NCBI GenBank assembly: GCA_973895155.1 | Contig: OZ316892.1 | Span: 6,014,001-6,078,000 of the forward strand | DNA from: Marsupella aquatica | Taxonomy: Eukaryota > Marchantiophyta | Length of the DNA stretch: 64,000 nt | Direction: 5' to 3' | Shown here: piece by piece, positions 21,201-31,006 of the stretch | How positions within the stretch are numbered: position 1 is the first letter of the stretch | Layout: each line of letters opens with the position of its first letter | The notes under the pieces: generated by a model | The model's database searches: none | The model's input: the letters and a program-made list of their open reading frames with translations, nothing else | What the model was told of the DNA's origin: nothing | Translations under genes and position numbers: made by a program

Positions 21201-22843
21201 TTACGTTTCCTGGTGCTCAAGGCACATACTTTCTGAGCCTGCAAAGCTAACAACCAACGCTCTTTTCGTCGCACAGAGTTCAGGTTGTGCACTTGATCTC
21301 TTAACTCTGTGTTGGTCAAATAATCCAAACGTATACCACCAGCAGTGGTTCGGCTCCCTCTGTGGACTACTGCTTCCGCTTCCCTGTGCACCCGTCCACG
21401 AAAATCATCTTCTAGTGTTATAGAATCACATTCACTACAAGTTAGATTTTCAAATCCTCCTCCATTCTGTGATAACCTCAAGCAATCCTTGTCTCTAAAA
21501 CAGCCTGCTATACTCACAACACTCTCTCTACTTGGATGGAAAACATCCAAGCAACAACTTGGCTCACAATGCCATGTAATTCCCCCAGACTGATCATCTA
21601 AAATGCCAGAAATATCATAAGATATACCCTTCCATAACAGTCGAGGCACACCTCTCTCTACCCATAATCCCCAGCAAAGCAAACTCAGACCAAGATCAAC
21701 AAATTCACACACACCTGAACCTGAACCTGAACTGCTGCCTGTCCGGGACCCATCATCTTTAAAGAACTTCAAAATCCCGCTCTGACCAGGATGTAGGTCC
21801 CTAGAATCAGTCCTCTTTGGCCTGCCCCTCTTCCCAGACCTCAAGGCAAGCATTTTTGTGTCATGCCTAGTCTCCAATGCATCCAAGTGATCTCGACTCA
21901 CTAAGTGTGTCCTCAAATTGGGCTCCAAGGTAAGCTTCTTGGGGCACAAGTCAGTGTGAAGCATTCCACAGACAGTGCAGCGAACCTTAAATAGGAAAGA
22001 CCTGTTTACATACTCAGGAGTACTGGGATCAGGAACAATAGAGAATAGTTTGCCATCATCCCCAAGCTCAGCATTCAATCGCTGAACTATCTCAACACCT
22101 ACTTTGATGGCGTCTGCATGATCATATTCTGGCTTCTCAGAGATGTCTGCTACCTGAACCAAAGTAGAAGGAATGCCCCTTCTCCGACAATAGTTATCCT
22201 TGTGCTTATTGAAGACCAAGTGTTTGGTCTTAAAATTACTAAAGCAATTGGAGATGGATTTAGGGTTCTGAGAGTTGTCTGCATTGCCATAAGTTTCCCT
22301 ACATTCAAGACACTCCAGATGCCCTCGAACATCTGTCCCCTCATCCCAGGTACGAATTCTCCAATTGTGATCACCATAACCCTTCTTATGTACCCATTTC
22401 TCTAACCTCATCCACTCATCTTTCCATAGCTTTGATGGGACATCTCCCATCAATTGTGACTCAAAAGAAGCCCTTACAGGGGAGGGTGCTAGTGCTGTTG
22501 GCCTCAGTTGTGGTGTCTCAGTATTTGGACCCAATGATGCAGGAGTGCAAGGATGACAGGGTACTGGTGGGATCCTCCCACCATCTCCAAGTTCTTGTTG
22601 TACAACAATAACTCTTCCATCCAGCTCAGACAGATCAATTAATTTCTCATGTACAAGTTTCACTCGACCAGGAAGTCTCTCATCCCAAAAATCGAAGTCA
22701 AAGTCTAGAGTAGAGGCAATACGAGCCCTAAAATCATGTAGGGTGTGTCCTTCTTTGAATGACAAAACACAGATTGGTAAATCAGCCTTGTCATCCCCAA
22801 CTTTGCGTATTAATTTAACAGAGTTGGGTTTAGGGGCTGCCAT
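18263..22843 (-). CDS. Transposase of the nested element, candidate D-D-E residues, two exons, one frameshift
   Basis: Exon 1 (22843-20763) starts MAAPKPNSVKL and exon 2 (20658-18263) follows a 104-bp intron with donor ag|gtaatt and acceptor tttcag|gtgg. Together they encode about 1,500 residues. In order there is a ubiquitin-like or unrecognised N-terminus, two zinc-finger-like segments (CLECRETYGN...KTKH and CTVCGMLHTDLC...THLVSRDH), an AT-hook-like GKRGRPKR near residue 345, and then a nuclease-like core. Candidate catalytic residues are Asp685 in FAEDET at the end of exon 1, Asp in GHASDGDARRRKLM near 20325, and Glu in SDCCEIFFSKVGG near 19590. The last resembles the D-x2-E-x-FF motif of P-element and THAP9 transposases. 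A one-base excess in a C-run (plus strand 20410-20412) shifts the frame between CNKFTASWP and REHWVQLKAFW. It is otherwise open, so either a recent mutation or an error. The superfamily is not assigned. Confidence 0.78.
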
Positions 22844-23342
22844 TGCAATACAAATCTAGAACATGCATAGCACCATTGCTTTTGGAGTCGATAACAGAAA
22901 GACCTGCACAAATACATTTGAAATACACACAAGGGAAACACATTAGGATCTTCAAGAGATGCAATGACAACATACACATTCTCATGTCAGTAATGTACAT
23001 AATGTCAGCATACATTTAACAATAGAAGTGCTAATAGGCCAAAACACTTTATAATGCAATCCATCATACATGCAAATGTATTCAGTGAAAATCATGATAT
23101 ACCGTTAAAGTTGGATAAAATATCTTTAGAAAAAATATCCTTTTTGCCTAGTTTTCTAACAATTCCTGAGGTTTAGTGCTTTTGCTCATCAAAATGCAGC
23201 ACTATTAGTGACCGTAATTATGACAAAATGTCAACACTAATAAAATTGGGTACTACCACCCATGATGCAGCTTAAGTATATGCCTTGCTCATACCCCACT
23301 AAGACGTTGAAACCTAAGTAATAGGTTTGTTCATTATTCAGA
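22844..23342. other. Spacer between the transposase and PHD genes of the nested element
   Basis: About 500 bases, AT-rich, with no gene seen. It separates the end of the PHD gene from the start of the transposase, both on the minus strand, so it should hold the transposase promoter or a readthrough leader. Confidence 0.4.
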
Positions 23343-24743
23343 TCACTGGAGCCATGAAATGTGGTCCCTGATTGGAGTCTTCAGGTGTGGATCAATAGGA
23401 TGACGGGGGCAATAAAACATCTGTCGCTGTTGTCCATGTGCTTCATGTTCCCAGATGTCCCTATCATGAGCAAACCCTTTGCTTTTGATCATCTGGAGAC
23501 AATCTGTATGCCAGGCATTTGGACATCGTAAACATTGTACCATGTTCTTGACCATCTGACCCTCAAGACTCTGATAACATGTCACACATGTATGCAGTGG
23601 GCAGGACTTTGCAGCAGCTACCAAACACCCAAAGCAATAAAATCGTACACAAAAATGATCAGAGCATTTTCGCACAATTGTAGGTGACGGTCCCACAGTG
23701 CGGCACCCATAACACATGGCCTGGTCCTGGTTACAATTTGGGCAAAACCATGGCTTCCCTCCATGATGGAGGGGAAGGACTACACAGGGGCAAGAGTCAT
23801 TAGGGGCTTCATCTCCAACCACATAATGAAATTGCCTGTGACATGGCCCATCACAAATTACCAACTTCCCACCATGCTCACAAATTGCACAAACATGAGG
23901 GCTGGTTTGTAGAATCTCTTGCTCAGAGAACAAGGGAATACACAATACCTCTTCTAAAGAGGATTGTGTTGCTTTCTTTATGTTTGAAGTCCTTGTCGGC
24001 ATGGTTACAACTGAAATCATCACAAAGCACATCACATATGAGAGGGACATGTATGATACTGGGCAATCCATAGAACTTGGAGAAATCCACATTTGAAGTA
24101 GTTACAAACCTGCTCCAATGATCTGCAAACCTCCCTCCCAGATGAAGTCAACTACACAGTGCAGCCTGGACACCCACCAACCAAGACATACATAAATACA
24201 ATGCCAGCTTGCGAAACTTTGCCACATAATGGGAATGAAAATTATTCTCATATATCATGGATGGTACAATTGCAGCCTTGCAAACAAAGGCCTAGTCATC
24301 CCGGACCTCAAGTCATGAACAACGCATCCATGTACTATCAGGGACTACAATGTCAAGCATCCATGGGCTGTAACCTTAGCTTGACCTGGAATACTATCTG
24401 GGGCTACAATATCAAGCTCAGTTATATGTGGAATACTATCTAGGACTACAATGTCAAGCGTGTCCGGGATGACAATCTTGCGTAAAAGACACTCATTTTG
24501 AGGCCAAATGGTTGGCCTTATACAAGAGCACCTCCAGCGACGTGTGACAACTTTGCCATGCTTTCCCATGTATGTCCTAGTAACAAGTCTTCCACGCATT
24601 TTCAAGCAGAAGCAATGGAACCATTCAAAATTGCCATCACCAACCCTGCACTTCACACAAGATTCGCACCAGCAGCATTCATCTGGATGCTGCAAAAGGA
24701 GCTTCTCATAATTCGCTTCTAATGTAATGCCCAATTTAGCCAT
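23343..24743 (-). CDS. EDM2-like PHD zinc-finger protein carried by the nested element
   Basis: The clear exon is 24010-23343 (acceptor gatttcag|ttg). It encodes an extended PHD array: CAICEHGGKLVICDGPCHRQFH, then WFCPNC, MCYGC, CSDHFCVRFYCFGC, CPLHTCVTC, CLRCPNAWHTDC and FYCPRHPID followed by TPIRDHISW. The order of zinc ligands and the closing H-x-ID-x3-L-TP-(I/V)-RDH match the PHD block of plant EDM2 proteins. EDM2 is a nuclear regulator that reads histone methylation and controls heterochromatin in and around transposons. A probable upstream exon starts with ATG at 24743 (MAKLGITLEANYEKLL) and has its own Cys/His cluster (CCWCESCVKC...FHCFC...RCSC). The splice donor between 24345 and 24450 is uncertain because three copies of a ctacaatgtcaagc-like word repeat there. 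The EDM2 domains that normally surround the PHD block are not seen, so this is a trimmed or captured version. It may act on chromatin to help the element; that is inference. Confidence 0.72.
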
Positions 24744-27329
24744 GGCACTATTTTTTTTACTCGGTGAATGGCCAGGCGATCAGACGTGCAATGACAGGCA
24801 ACTTACAATTCACTAGGTACAGTATGTGCTCTAGCAAACTGCTTCACCGCAAGTGCTGGTGCTCACAGCTACAAGCACTGATTGCTTTTGCAACCTGTGA
24901 ACAAAATTAAAACCACCAGTTCAATAAGTTTCAAATGCTGCAAGCACTGAAGACAACCAATTGGCCATGATGCATGTTACGACAGCAATAAACAAATAAT
25001 TGGGCTCAACAGACCTGAATAGCTAACCTGAATAGCTAACCTGAATAGGATCATGGACCTCTCATAGCTATGGTGTCCTTCCTACATTACACATTGGTCT
25101 AATTTATGCAGTGTTTCACTATGATTGTGTTCCATAGAAGAGCATCCAATCTGGCTGACCATTGGAGGAAGCTTGGGCTGGGTCATAGCTACAGCAATTA
25201 CTCCTCTGCAAATGCTATTTGTTGGTAACACATGTTTACTCATCAGTAGATGAATGAAGCATCTGAGGTTTTTGAAACTTGTGCTCTGATGAGGGAGTGA
25301 GTGACGTGGGAGCCATGATAATCATAGATTCAATGCAAAAGCAAAATCCGTGCTCAAAGGCAAACGTGGCAAAATTGGGTATATGTTCTTCACTGCCAAA
25401 GCTTCTGTTTGCGCAGCAAAATCCACGAAAGGAATGAAGGAACAAGGGGGAACTCCAGACTCAAGAGCCTCAATTGCTGCATTGTGGAAACGCGTTGCGT
25501 GGGAGAAGTCATTGGCTTGTAGAAGAAGTAAAAGTGTGCTGGTGAAGGATTTTGTGGTCGGGGTGCATCATAAGGTTGACACAGAGAAGAGAGAGGTGTG
25601 GAGAGGCGAGGAGAGGAGCAGAAAAGTAGGAAAGGCCGTGTAAGGCAGTCGATAAAAAGCGAGTTAGGTTTGGAGTGTCCTCTCGACAGCAAAGGATTTC
25701 GTGTGTGCTGAATTTGTTGCTGGTCCAAATTCCAGGAGCCAGTCAGTAACGGAATAGTGGAATTTTGGGAATAGCAGATGCTCATCAGTCGCAGCATCTG
25801 CGTATGTTTTGTCATCTGGGGAGAATTCAATGAGGTTTGTGGTTTTGGGGAAGGCTGCTGTGAAGAGTTTGTGTTCGTGTGGAGGGATTGGTGGCAAATT
25901 TTGATTGGTGCAGGGCAGAAGTAGCAAGAGATGGGAGAGTGACAGGATGTGGAGATCGGTTGGCCGTAACCAAGGCAGCGCCAATGACGACGAGGAGCGC
26001 GAAGAGGCAAAGGCGGAGGAAGATGAGGAGGTAGAAGAACCAGACCACCAAATAGAGAATTTACTACATCAAAGACACTACAGAGATGAGCGCATCAATG
26101 GGCTACAACATATTCAAGTGTGGATCCCTTTTTTGCAATCAACTCACGGAAATAGAGGATTTACACTTACTTGCCCCACCACAAATCATTCTTGGAAGTG
26201 TCTTCCTTGACAACACGTTTGTCCTTCGGAGATCGGCCAGTTTTCGCCCCGGAAAGCGTGGCAAGAGCCCCTGTCCAGGTGATGTACAAACTCTTCTCGT
26301 GCTTCAGAGCCTGTTCGTAAAGCGCTGCAAAGAGAAACGGCAAAAACTTTAGTCATTATAATTGAATCAGAACATGGGAACAGACAGAGACAGCTTCCAA
26401 ACGCTCAACTAAATCCTGAAGCAACAACCATGACGATCGCGACCCATATGCGGCGAATGGACACAACTATGCTAGGACAGGACACAACGAGAGGGCACCG
26501 ATCACCGTATCTAGAGAGCTGATTTATTCGTCTCCTACAAATCATAAGTCGCACAGTAGAGTTTCTACGCATCTTAACGTAGGAACGAAGGTAAAAGGTA
26601 GTTTTTTTACCAGGCATCCTTGGAAATGAAAGCAACTTTTGAACTATCGACATGATGTGACAGAGTACAAGAAAGGCCTTCAGTGCATGTGAAACAGAAA
26701 TGCTAGAACTACTCATGAGTTCACATGAAACACAATTCCCCGGTCTAACTACTTTCAAATCTCGATGGGCAAATCTAATGCATATGACTTGCGCAAGCAA
26801 TGTCTATGGAACACATCGGCTACGACCGCTACCAGATAAGGTGTGCCATGCGTGGTACATATGGGCTTCAAACAGTAGCAAGCAAGCATGATTGAGCGTC
26901 AAACAATAGCAAGCAAGCAAGCACGATCGTCAAAGCAGGAAGCGCCCACCTCCTGGTTGAGCAACACAGCAATGCTGGCAGTAGCCCTCGCAATCCTGTT
27001 TGAGCAAGCAACAATGCAACACTCTCGCTCCCGTTTCAGCAAGCTAGTAGCTCCCGTTTCAGCAAGGTAGCAGCTTCCGTTTCAACAAGCAGCAACGCCA
27101 CACTCCCGGCACCCACCTCTTGTTTGAGCAGCTGCAACGCAGCACTTGCAACAGCCACACTCCCGCCCGCACTCCCTGTTTGAGCAACAACACAGCAGTC
27201 ACATAAACTTTCCTATCATTTCAGCAACAGGAACGTAGCACACTCCCTCAACCAAGACAATAGCGCACCTATACACTCCAACCTTGCAGCGCAACACTCT
27301 CGCCTAATCCTTCATTCCCGGGTTCACTC
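24744..27329. other. Leading part of the nested element, no confident gene
   Basis: Minus-strand frames at 25390-26010, 25664-25984 and 25827-26051 overlap. One opens with a hydrophobic leader (MVVWFFYLLIFLRLCLFALL) and another contains a reasonable-looking stretch (IEFSPDDKTYADAATDEHLL), so spliced leader exons of the PHD gene are possible. I recognise no domain and would not call a gene. Confidence 0.35.
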
Positions 27330-27840
27330 CAAGCAGCAGTGCAACCGAGAAGTCTCGCTCTCCCCTTTACTCTAAGCAGCAGCGCAGCTGAGAAGTCTCG
27401 CTCTCCCCTTCACTCTAAGCAGCAGTGCAGCTGAGAAGTCTCGCTCTCCCCTTCACTCTAAGCAGCAGCGTAGCCAAGAACGACCTTGATCCTTCACTCC
27501 CAAGTAGCAGCGCGCAGTCGAGAACTCTGGGTTGATCCTTCACTTCAAGCAGCAACAGCAGCAACGCAGCCGAGAGCGCAACACTCTCGCTCTCCTCTTC
27601 ACTCCAAGGCGCAGCCAACAACTCTCGCTCGATCCTTCGCTCTAAGCAGCAGTGCAGCCAATAAATGTTGCTTGATCCTTCACTCCAAGCAGCCGTAGCA
27701 GCAGCGCAGGCGAGACCACAACACTCTCGCTCGATCCTTCTTCACTCACAGCCGAGAGCACAACACTCTCGCTTGATCCATCTTCACTCGCATCCGAGGT
27801 CACAACACTCTCTCTCAATCCTTCTTTGCTCCAAGCAGCA
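27330..27840. repeat. Degenerate tandem repeat, about 40-45 bp unit
   Basis: Units such as aagtctcgctctcccctt followed by cactctaagcagcag recur at least ten times, best preserved at 27345-27470. Reading frames across it are Ser/Gln/Arg low complexity. It lies in the region expected to precede the element's genes, so it could be a subterminal protein-binding or promoter repeat. Confidence 0.8.
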
Positions 27841-28379
27841 GCACACTCGTTTAGACCCCCGTTTACACCATTTGCTGCAAGGTACAAACAAAAGAGTCTC
27901 TCATCCCAAACAGCGGGTGGGGCCAAAGGGATATTGGAGGGAAATGACACGGGAGGAGACTAAGAAGGGCGGCCAATTGAGGGAAACTAGACATGTTAAA
28001 CGGAACAATTTCAAACTTAATCCCACTCAAACCCTAAACGTGAGTCCCCAAAAAACCAGACCCACTTAAATCATTCTCAAATTAGAATCCATGTTAAAAT
28101 AAACATGACTTAGGAAAATATATTGAGAATGTTATGTGTGCCATGTGTACCAATGATATAGTGACACGTGTAATTTACATAGTCCGACACAAAGACCCCC
28201 TAACTTCCTTGTATGCCTTCCATCTACATAGTCAAAAATATTAATATCCCTATTATTCTTACAAGTTGTCCAACATATAAAATTGACCCTATTGTTCTTA
28301 CACAAATCTTCTTAAGTCTTCCGAGAAACCCAATTAACGGACCCTATACTTAGTCGCACGTGATATGAGATTTTCGCGA
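27841..28379. other. Right subterminal region of the nested element, no gene
   Basis: AT-rich sequence with a gaccccc word near 28186 that also occurs beside the left terminus. No frame of note. Confidence 0.4.
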
Positions 28380-28394
28380 AGTGAGACCCCCGAG
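28380..28394. repeat. Terminal inverted repeat, right, of the nested element
   Basis: agtgagacccccgag, the exact reverse complement of 17616-17630, directly followed by the target duplication. Confidence 0.92.
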
Positions 28395-28402
28395 ACTGCT
28401 TC
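28395..28402. repeat. Target-site duplication, right copy, of the nested element
   Basis: actgcttc, identical to 17608-17615. Confidence 0.93.
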
Positions 28403-29014
28403 TCGAAAAAAAGGATTATTTGAAACATTGAATGGAATACCACTGGTGTAGAAAGCTTTCGCCCAAAGCTTATCCAAATTTGTTCTATTTGGAATTTGAT
28501 AGGCATCCATAATTGGGTTAGGAAGATTTACTGGCCTATCTCCTTCCCTTACATGTGTATCATCCATGTCAACATAGTTTGACCCTCGTGTGGATGCTTG
28601 CGAATATGAACTTCCAACGCTTGGCCTACGACCTCTCACATCCCGCAAGATATGACTTCCATCTCGTCGTTTGTACTTTAAGGTCGGTGGAACCTTTATC
28701 ACATTGTACATAATGTTGATGGCATCCAAATCGACGACACCATAGAGTTGCATGCAAGGGGGCGCATCCCCTTTTTGGATGTTTCCCATCAAATGCGCCT
28801 TTGCTCGTGTTGCATGATGAGTAACGTATGTTAAACAATACTTGCATCTTCGATAGATACGATTGACATCATGACATGTTGAAGGCGCATCACATCGTTC
28901 AAAATATCTCCACACTGGAGATTGTTTTGAAGGGTGTTCTTGCACACGAGTTGGACCAGGCCTGGGAGTAGTGGAATGATATCCAGTTTCATGCGAATCC
29001 TCTTCATCGGACAT
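28395..29014 (-). pseudogene. hAT transposase, N-terminal part (BED zinc finger), cut by the nested element
   Basis: The start at 29014 gives MSDEEDSHETGYHS. A BED-type finger follows (SPVWRYFERCDAPS, then CKYC and H-x6-H in HATRAKAH), then LWAKAFYTSGIPFNVSNNPFFREAV, the conserved hAT stretch before the DUF659 region. At Val the frame runs into the nested element's terminus and continues as junk to a stop about 20 codons later. The continuation is at 17607 and lower. The BED finger would bind the element's ends. The three right-hand hairpin units and the telobox region lie just upstream in the same orientation. Confidence 0.9.
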
Positions 29015-29090
29015 TGTTACGACTCTCAATGGTAAAAAAATAAAAGGGTTGATTCTTTTGATTTTGTGAATATAACAAATATAGTACAAT

Positions 29091-29153
29091 GGGTTACTTT
29101 CCTGAATTATCGCAGACTGGGCCTAAGCTCAAAGCATGCGCAGGAAAGTTTCC
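29091..29153 (-). repeat. Subterminal hairpin unit R3
   Basis: On the minus strand, arms gggaaactttcctg and caggaaagtaaccc pair around gcatgctttgagc and a slightly diverged cccagtctgcgata. It is nearest the transposase ATG and equivalent to L3. Confidence 0.75.
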
Positions 29154-29257
29154 CAAATTCTTATATTTGTCAACATCCCTACTTCAACCTATGTTATGTA
29201 ATATCTATAACTTCACAATAGTTTATCTTTGAAGTGAACATATGTACGAGAAATCGT

Positions 29258-29317
29258 GATACCCATATGAAATGTCATAGACCGAGCCAAAGCTCTAAGC
29301 ATATGCACATGGGTATC
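29258..29317 (-). repeat. Subterminal hairpin unit R2
   Basis: Minus-strand arms gatacccatg and catatgggtatc pair around atgcttagagc and ggctcggtctatgaca. Pairing extends outward (gaagtgaac with gttcactt). It carries the same gcttagag variant as L2. Confidence 0.75.
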
Positions 29318-29381
29318 TCTTTACTCGCAAGTAGTTCACTTTCAAACAAAACAATGATGCAAAGTTGTTAAGGCGATATAA

Positions 29382-29445
29382 GGAACTTCTCGTACGAATT
29401 ATCGCAGACCGAGCCGAGCTCAAAGCATGCGCGTACAAGAGTTCC
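29382..29445 (-). repeat. Subterminal hairpin unit R1
   Basis: Minus-strand arms ggaactcttgtacg and cgtacgagaagttcc pair around catgctttgagc and ggctcggtctgcgata. It is outermost on the right and equivalent to L1; gaaac and ggaac differences in the arms are compensated on both sides. Confidence 0.78.
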
Positions 29446-29559
29446 AATGTATCCCTCCGATCTCTCCCTAATGCTAAACCACAAGAGAGAGAAACACAAT
29501 GAGACTGTGGATTAGTGAAATGAATTAGTTATTCCTACTTATACTAAATCATCTACTTC

Positions 29560-29645
29560 TTATCCTCTCTTAAAACTCTTAATCTTTGATCCTAACCCTA
29601 ATTGCGCCTCCCTTAACCCTAATCTCGCGCCCCTAACCCTAATCC
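29560..29645 (-). promoter_or_regulatory. Candidate promoter of the hAT transposase (telobox cluster)
   Basis: Three ccctaa words at about 29590-29640 (agggtta on the minus strand) precede gaggataag near 29567, mirroring the left terminal arrangement. The promoter role is inferred from motif type and position. Confidence 0.4.
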
Positions 29646-30120
29646 CGCCTCTAACTCTTCCCCGGCCACCAATTCCCGAGCCCCGTCCCCGAACCCCGCA
29701 CCCCGTTCCCCGAACCCCGCACCCCGTTCCCCGAACCCCGTTCCCCGCATCCCCGAACCCCCTACCTCGTTCCCCGAACCCCGTTCCCCAAATCCTCGAA
29801 TCCCGGCCCCCCTTTCCCGCCCCCCCTTCCCCGGTTCCCCGAATCCTCTTCCCCGAATGCCCCCCGTCCCCGGTTCCCCGAATCCCGTCCCCCGGGCCAC
29901 CTTTACCCCGGCCGGCCCCGGAAGGGTCCGGGCAGGGTTTGGGTGGGGGTCCGGGGAGGGTTCGGGAAAGGCCCGAGAGTCCGGGGAGTGTTCGGGGGAG
30001 GGTCCGGGGAGGGTCCGGGAAGGGCCCGGGAGTCCGGGTTCGGGTCAGGGGGAGTTCGGGTTCAGGTCCGGGGTGCTCGGGAGGTGTTCGCGAAAGGTCC
30101 GGGGAAGTCGGGGTTCGTTC
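29646..30120. repeat. G/C-asymmetric low-complexity array of the right terminal region
   Basis: Left of about 29925 the plus strand is C-rich (ccccgaac words). Right of it the strand is G-rich (gggtccgggga words), so the two halves partly mirror each other. It corresponds to the left array. Confidence 0.83.
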
Positions 30121-30225
30121 GGGAGAATCTTCAGGAATATACGTCAAATTGCGTGTTTTCGGGCCGTCATTTGACGATTTGACGTGCCCGACAAGGCGTC
30201 AAGGTGCCTGTCAGATTAAACCGGG

Positions 30226-30233
30226 TAGCGGGG
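30226..30233. repeat. Target-site duplication, right copy, of the outer hAT element
   Basis: tagcgggg, identical to 7992-7999, directly after AAACCGGG. Confidence 0.85.
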
Positions 30234-30487
30234 TGTAACAATTTACATGCAGCATAGATAGAAGTCGTCTATAAAGGTCTCCAAAATATATTGAATAAAA
30301 TTTACGAAAGTTCTTAGGAGTACCTGATGGTTGCCTTCAATATGCTAGTCCAGAACGTGCCTGAAAAGGTGCTGGCCAAAAAGGTGCAATATAGCATGCT
30401 CATCCTGGAACATGTTTTACTTTTTGTCTTGTAGTGATATTAAGTGGACAAAATTAAAGAGTAAGACTAGAATACATATTAAATGTG

Positions 30488-30687
30488 AATGAAATCAAAT
30501 AATATAAATAAAGTACATGCAATAAAAGCACATAGTGACCAATGGAAAGTACAATTTCATTACACAAAGTTGCTATGAGTTGTGCACAATGAAATCAAAT
30601 AATATAAATAAACCACATGCAATAAAAGCACATAGTGACCAATGAAAAGTACAATTCTATTACACAAAGATCCTACCAGTTGTGCAC
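30488..30687. repeat. Two-copy tandem repeat, 100 bp unit
   Basis: aatgaaatcaaataatata at 30488 recurs at 30588 and the copies differ by a few bases. It lies inside dispersed repeat copy A. Confidence 0.9.
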
Positions 30688-31006
30688 ATATTTCAGTGTG
30701 TATTATTAATGACTCTTATTCAATAAAAACCATAAACTTAGGAAAGAAAGCCACAAGGGGAGCTTAAGACAGGATTTGCTGACATTTTTTAGAATCATTC
30801 CTCTCACTCATGAGTATACTTAAAAGGGGTAGAAAATGAAACCCTTAGTTTCTCTCTAGGACTTAACAAAGTTTACAAATTATACAAATTAAGGGGGCTG
30901 ACAAAATAAATTTCAAACACTATAGAATACCAAAAATTTAAAGGGGTCCAAAAATGAATTAAAAGTCTATATGATACAAAGAATGCCCCTTGTTAAGGTA
31001 CATTCA

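Larger units (their letters stand above)
17616..28394 (-). mobile_element. Nested DNA transposon of unassigned superfamily with transposase and EDM2-like PHD gene
   Basis: This 10,779-bp element has 15-bp perfect terminal inverted repeats and an exact 8-bp target duplication, and it sits inside the hAT coding sequence. Both recognisable genes read on the minus strand: a PHD-finger protein (23343-24743) upstream of a two-exon transposase (18263-22843). The leading 3.6 kb in transcription direction (24744-28394) has no confident gene but carries a tandem-repeat block. An 8-bp duplication fits hAT, P and KDZ-type elements, but the termini and transposase do not match a family I can name. Intact ends and identical duplications suggest a fairly recent insertion. 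Confidence 0.92.
8000..30225. mobile_element. Outer hAT-superfamily DNA transposon with kinase and RING cargo
   Basis: The element is 22,226 bp, or about 11.4 kb once the nested insertion (17616-28394 plus one 8-bp copy) is removed. Its ends are inverted CCCGGTTT and AAACCGGG, bounded by the exact 8-bp duplication tagcgggg. Both subterminal regions hold, in the same inward order, a G-rich array, telobox-like TTAGGG words and three hairpin units. Coding content is a hAT transposase on the minus strand and a protein kinase and RING-type protein on the plus strand. The three genes converge on a block of five long inverted repeats. Transposase frameshifts and the nested insertion mean this copy is probably not autonomous now. 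What the ends show is direct; that the kinase and RING genes travel with the element is inferred from their position. Confidence 0.85.

Noticed and set aside
18263-22843. KDZ (Kyakuja-Dileera-Zisupton) transposase
   Set aside because: The 8-bp duplication fits, but I see none of the KDZ motif set or its CxC cysteine cluster; the catalytic-like motifs read AEDET and SDGD instead.
17616-28394. CACTA-type transposon
   Set aside because: A cacta word occurs near the left end, but the true termini are ctcggggg, the duplication is 8 bp rather than 3, and the transposase does not show the CACTA signature.
29560-30238. Gly/Arg- and Pro-rich open frames at the right end of the hAT element
   Set aside because: Same cause as on the left: strand-biased simple sequence.
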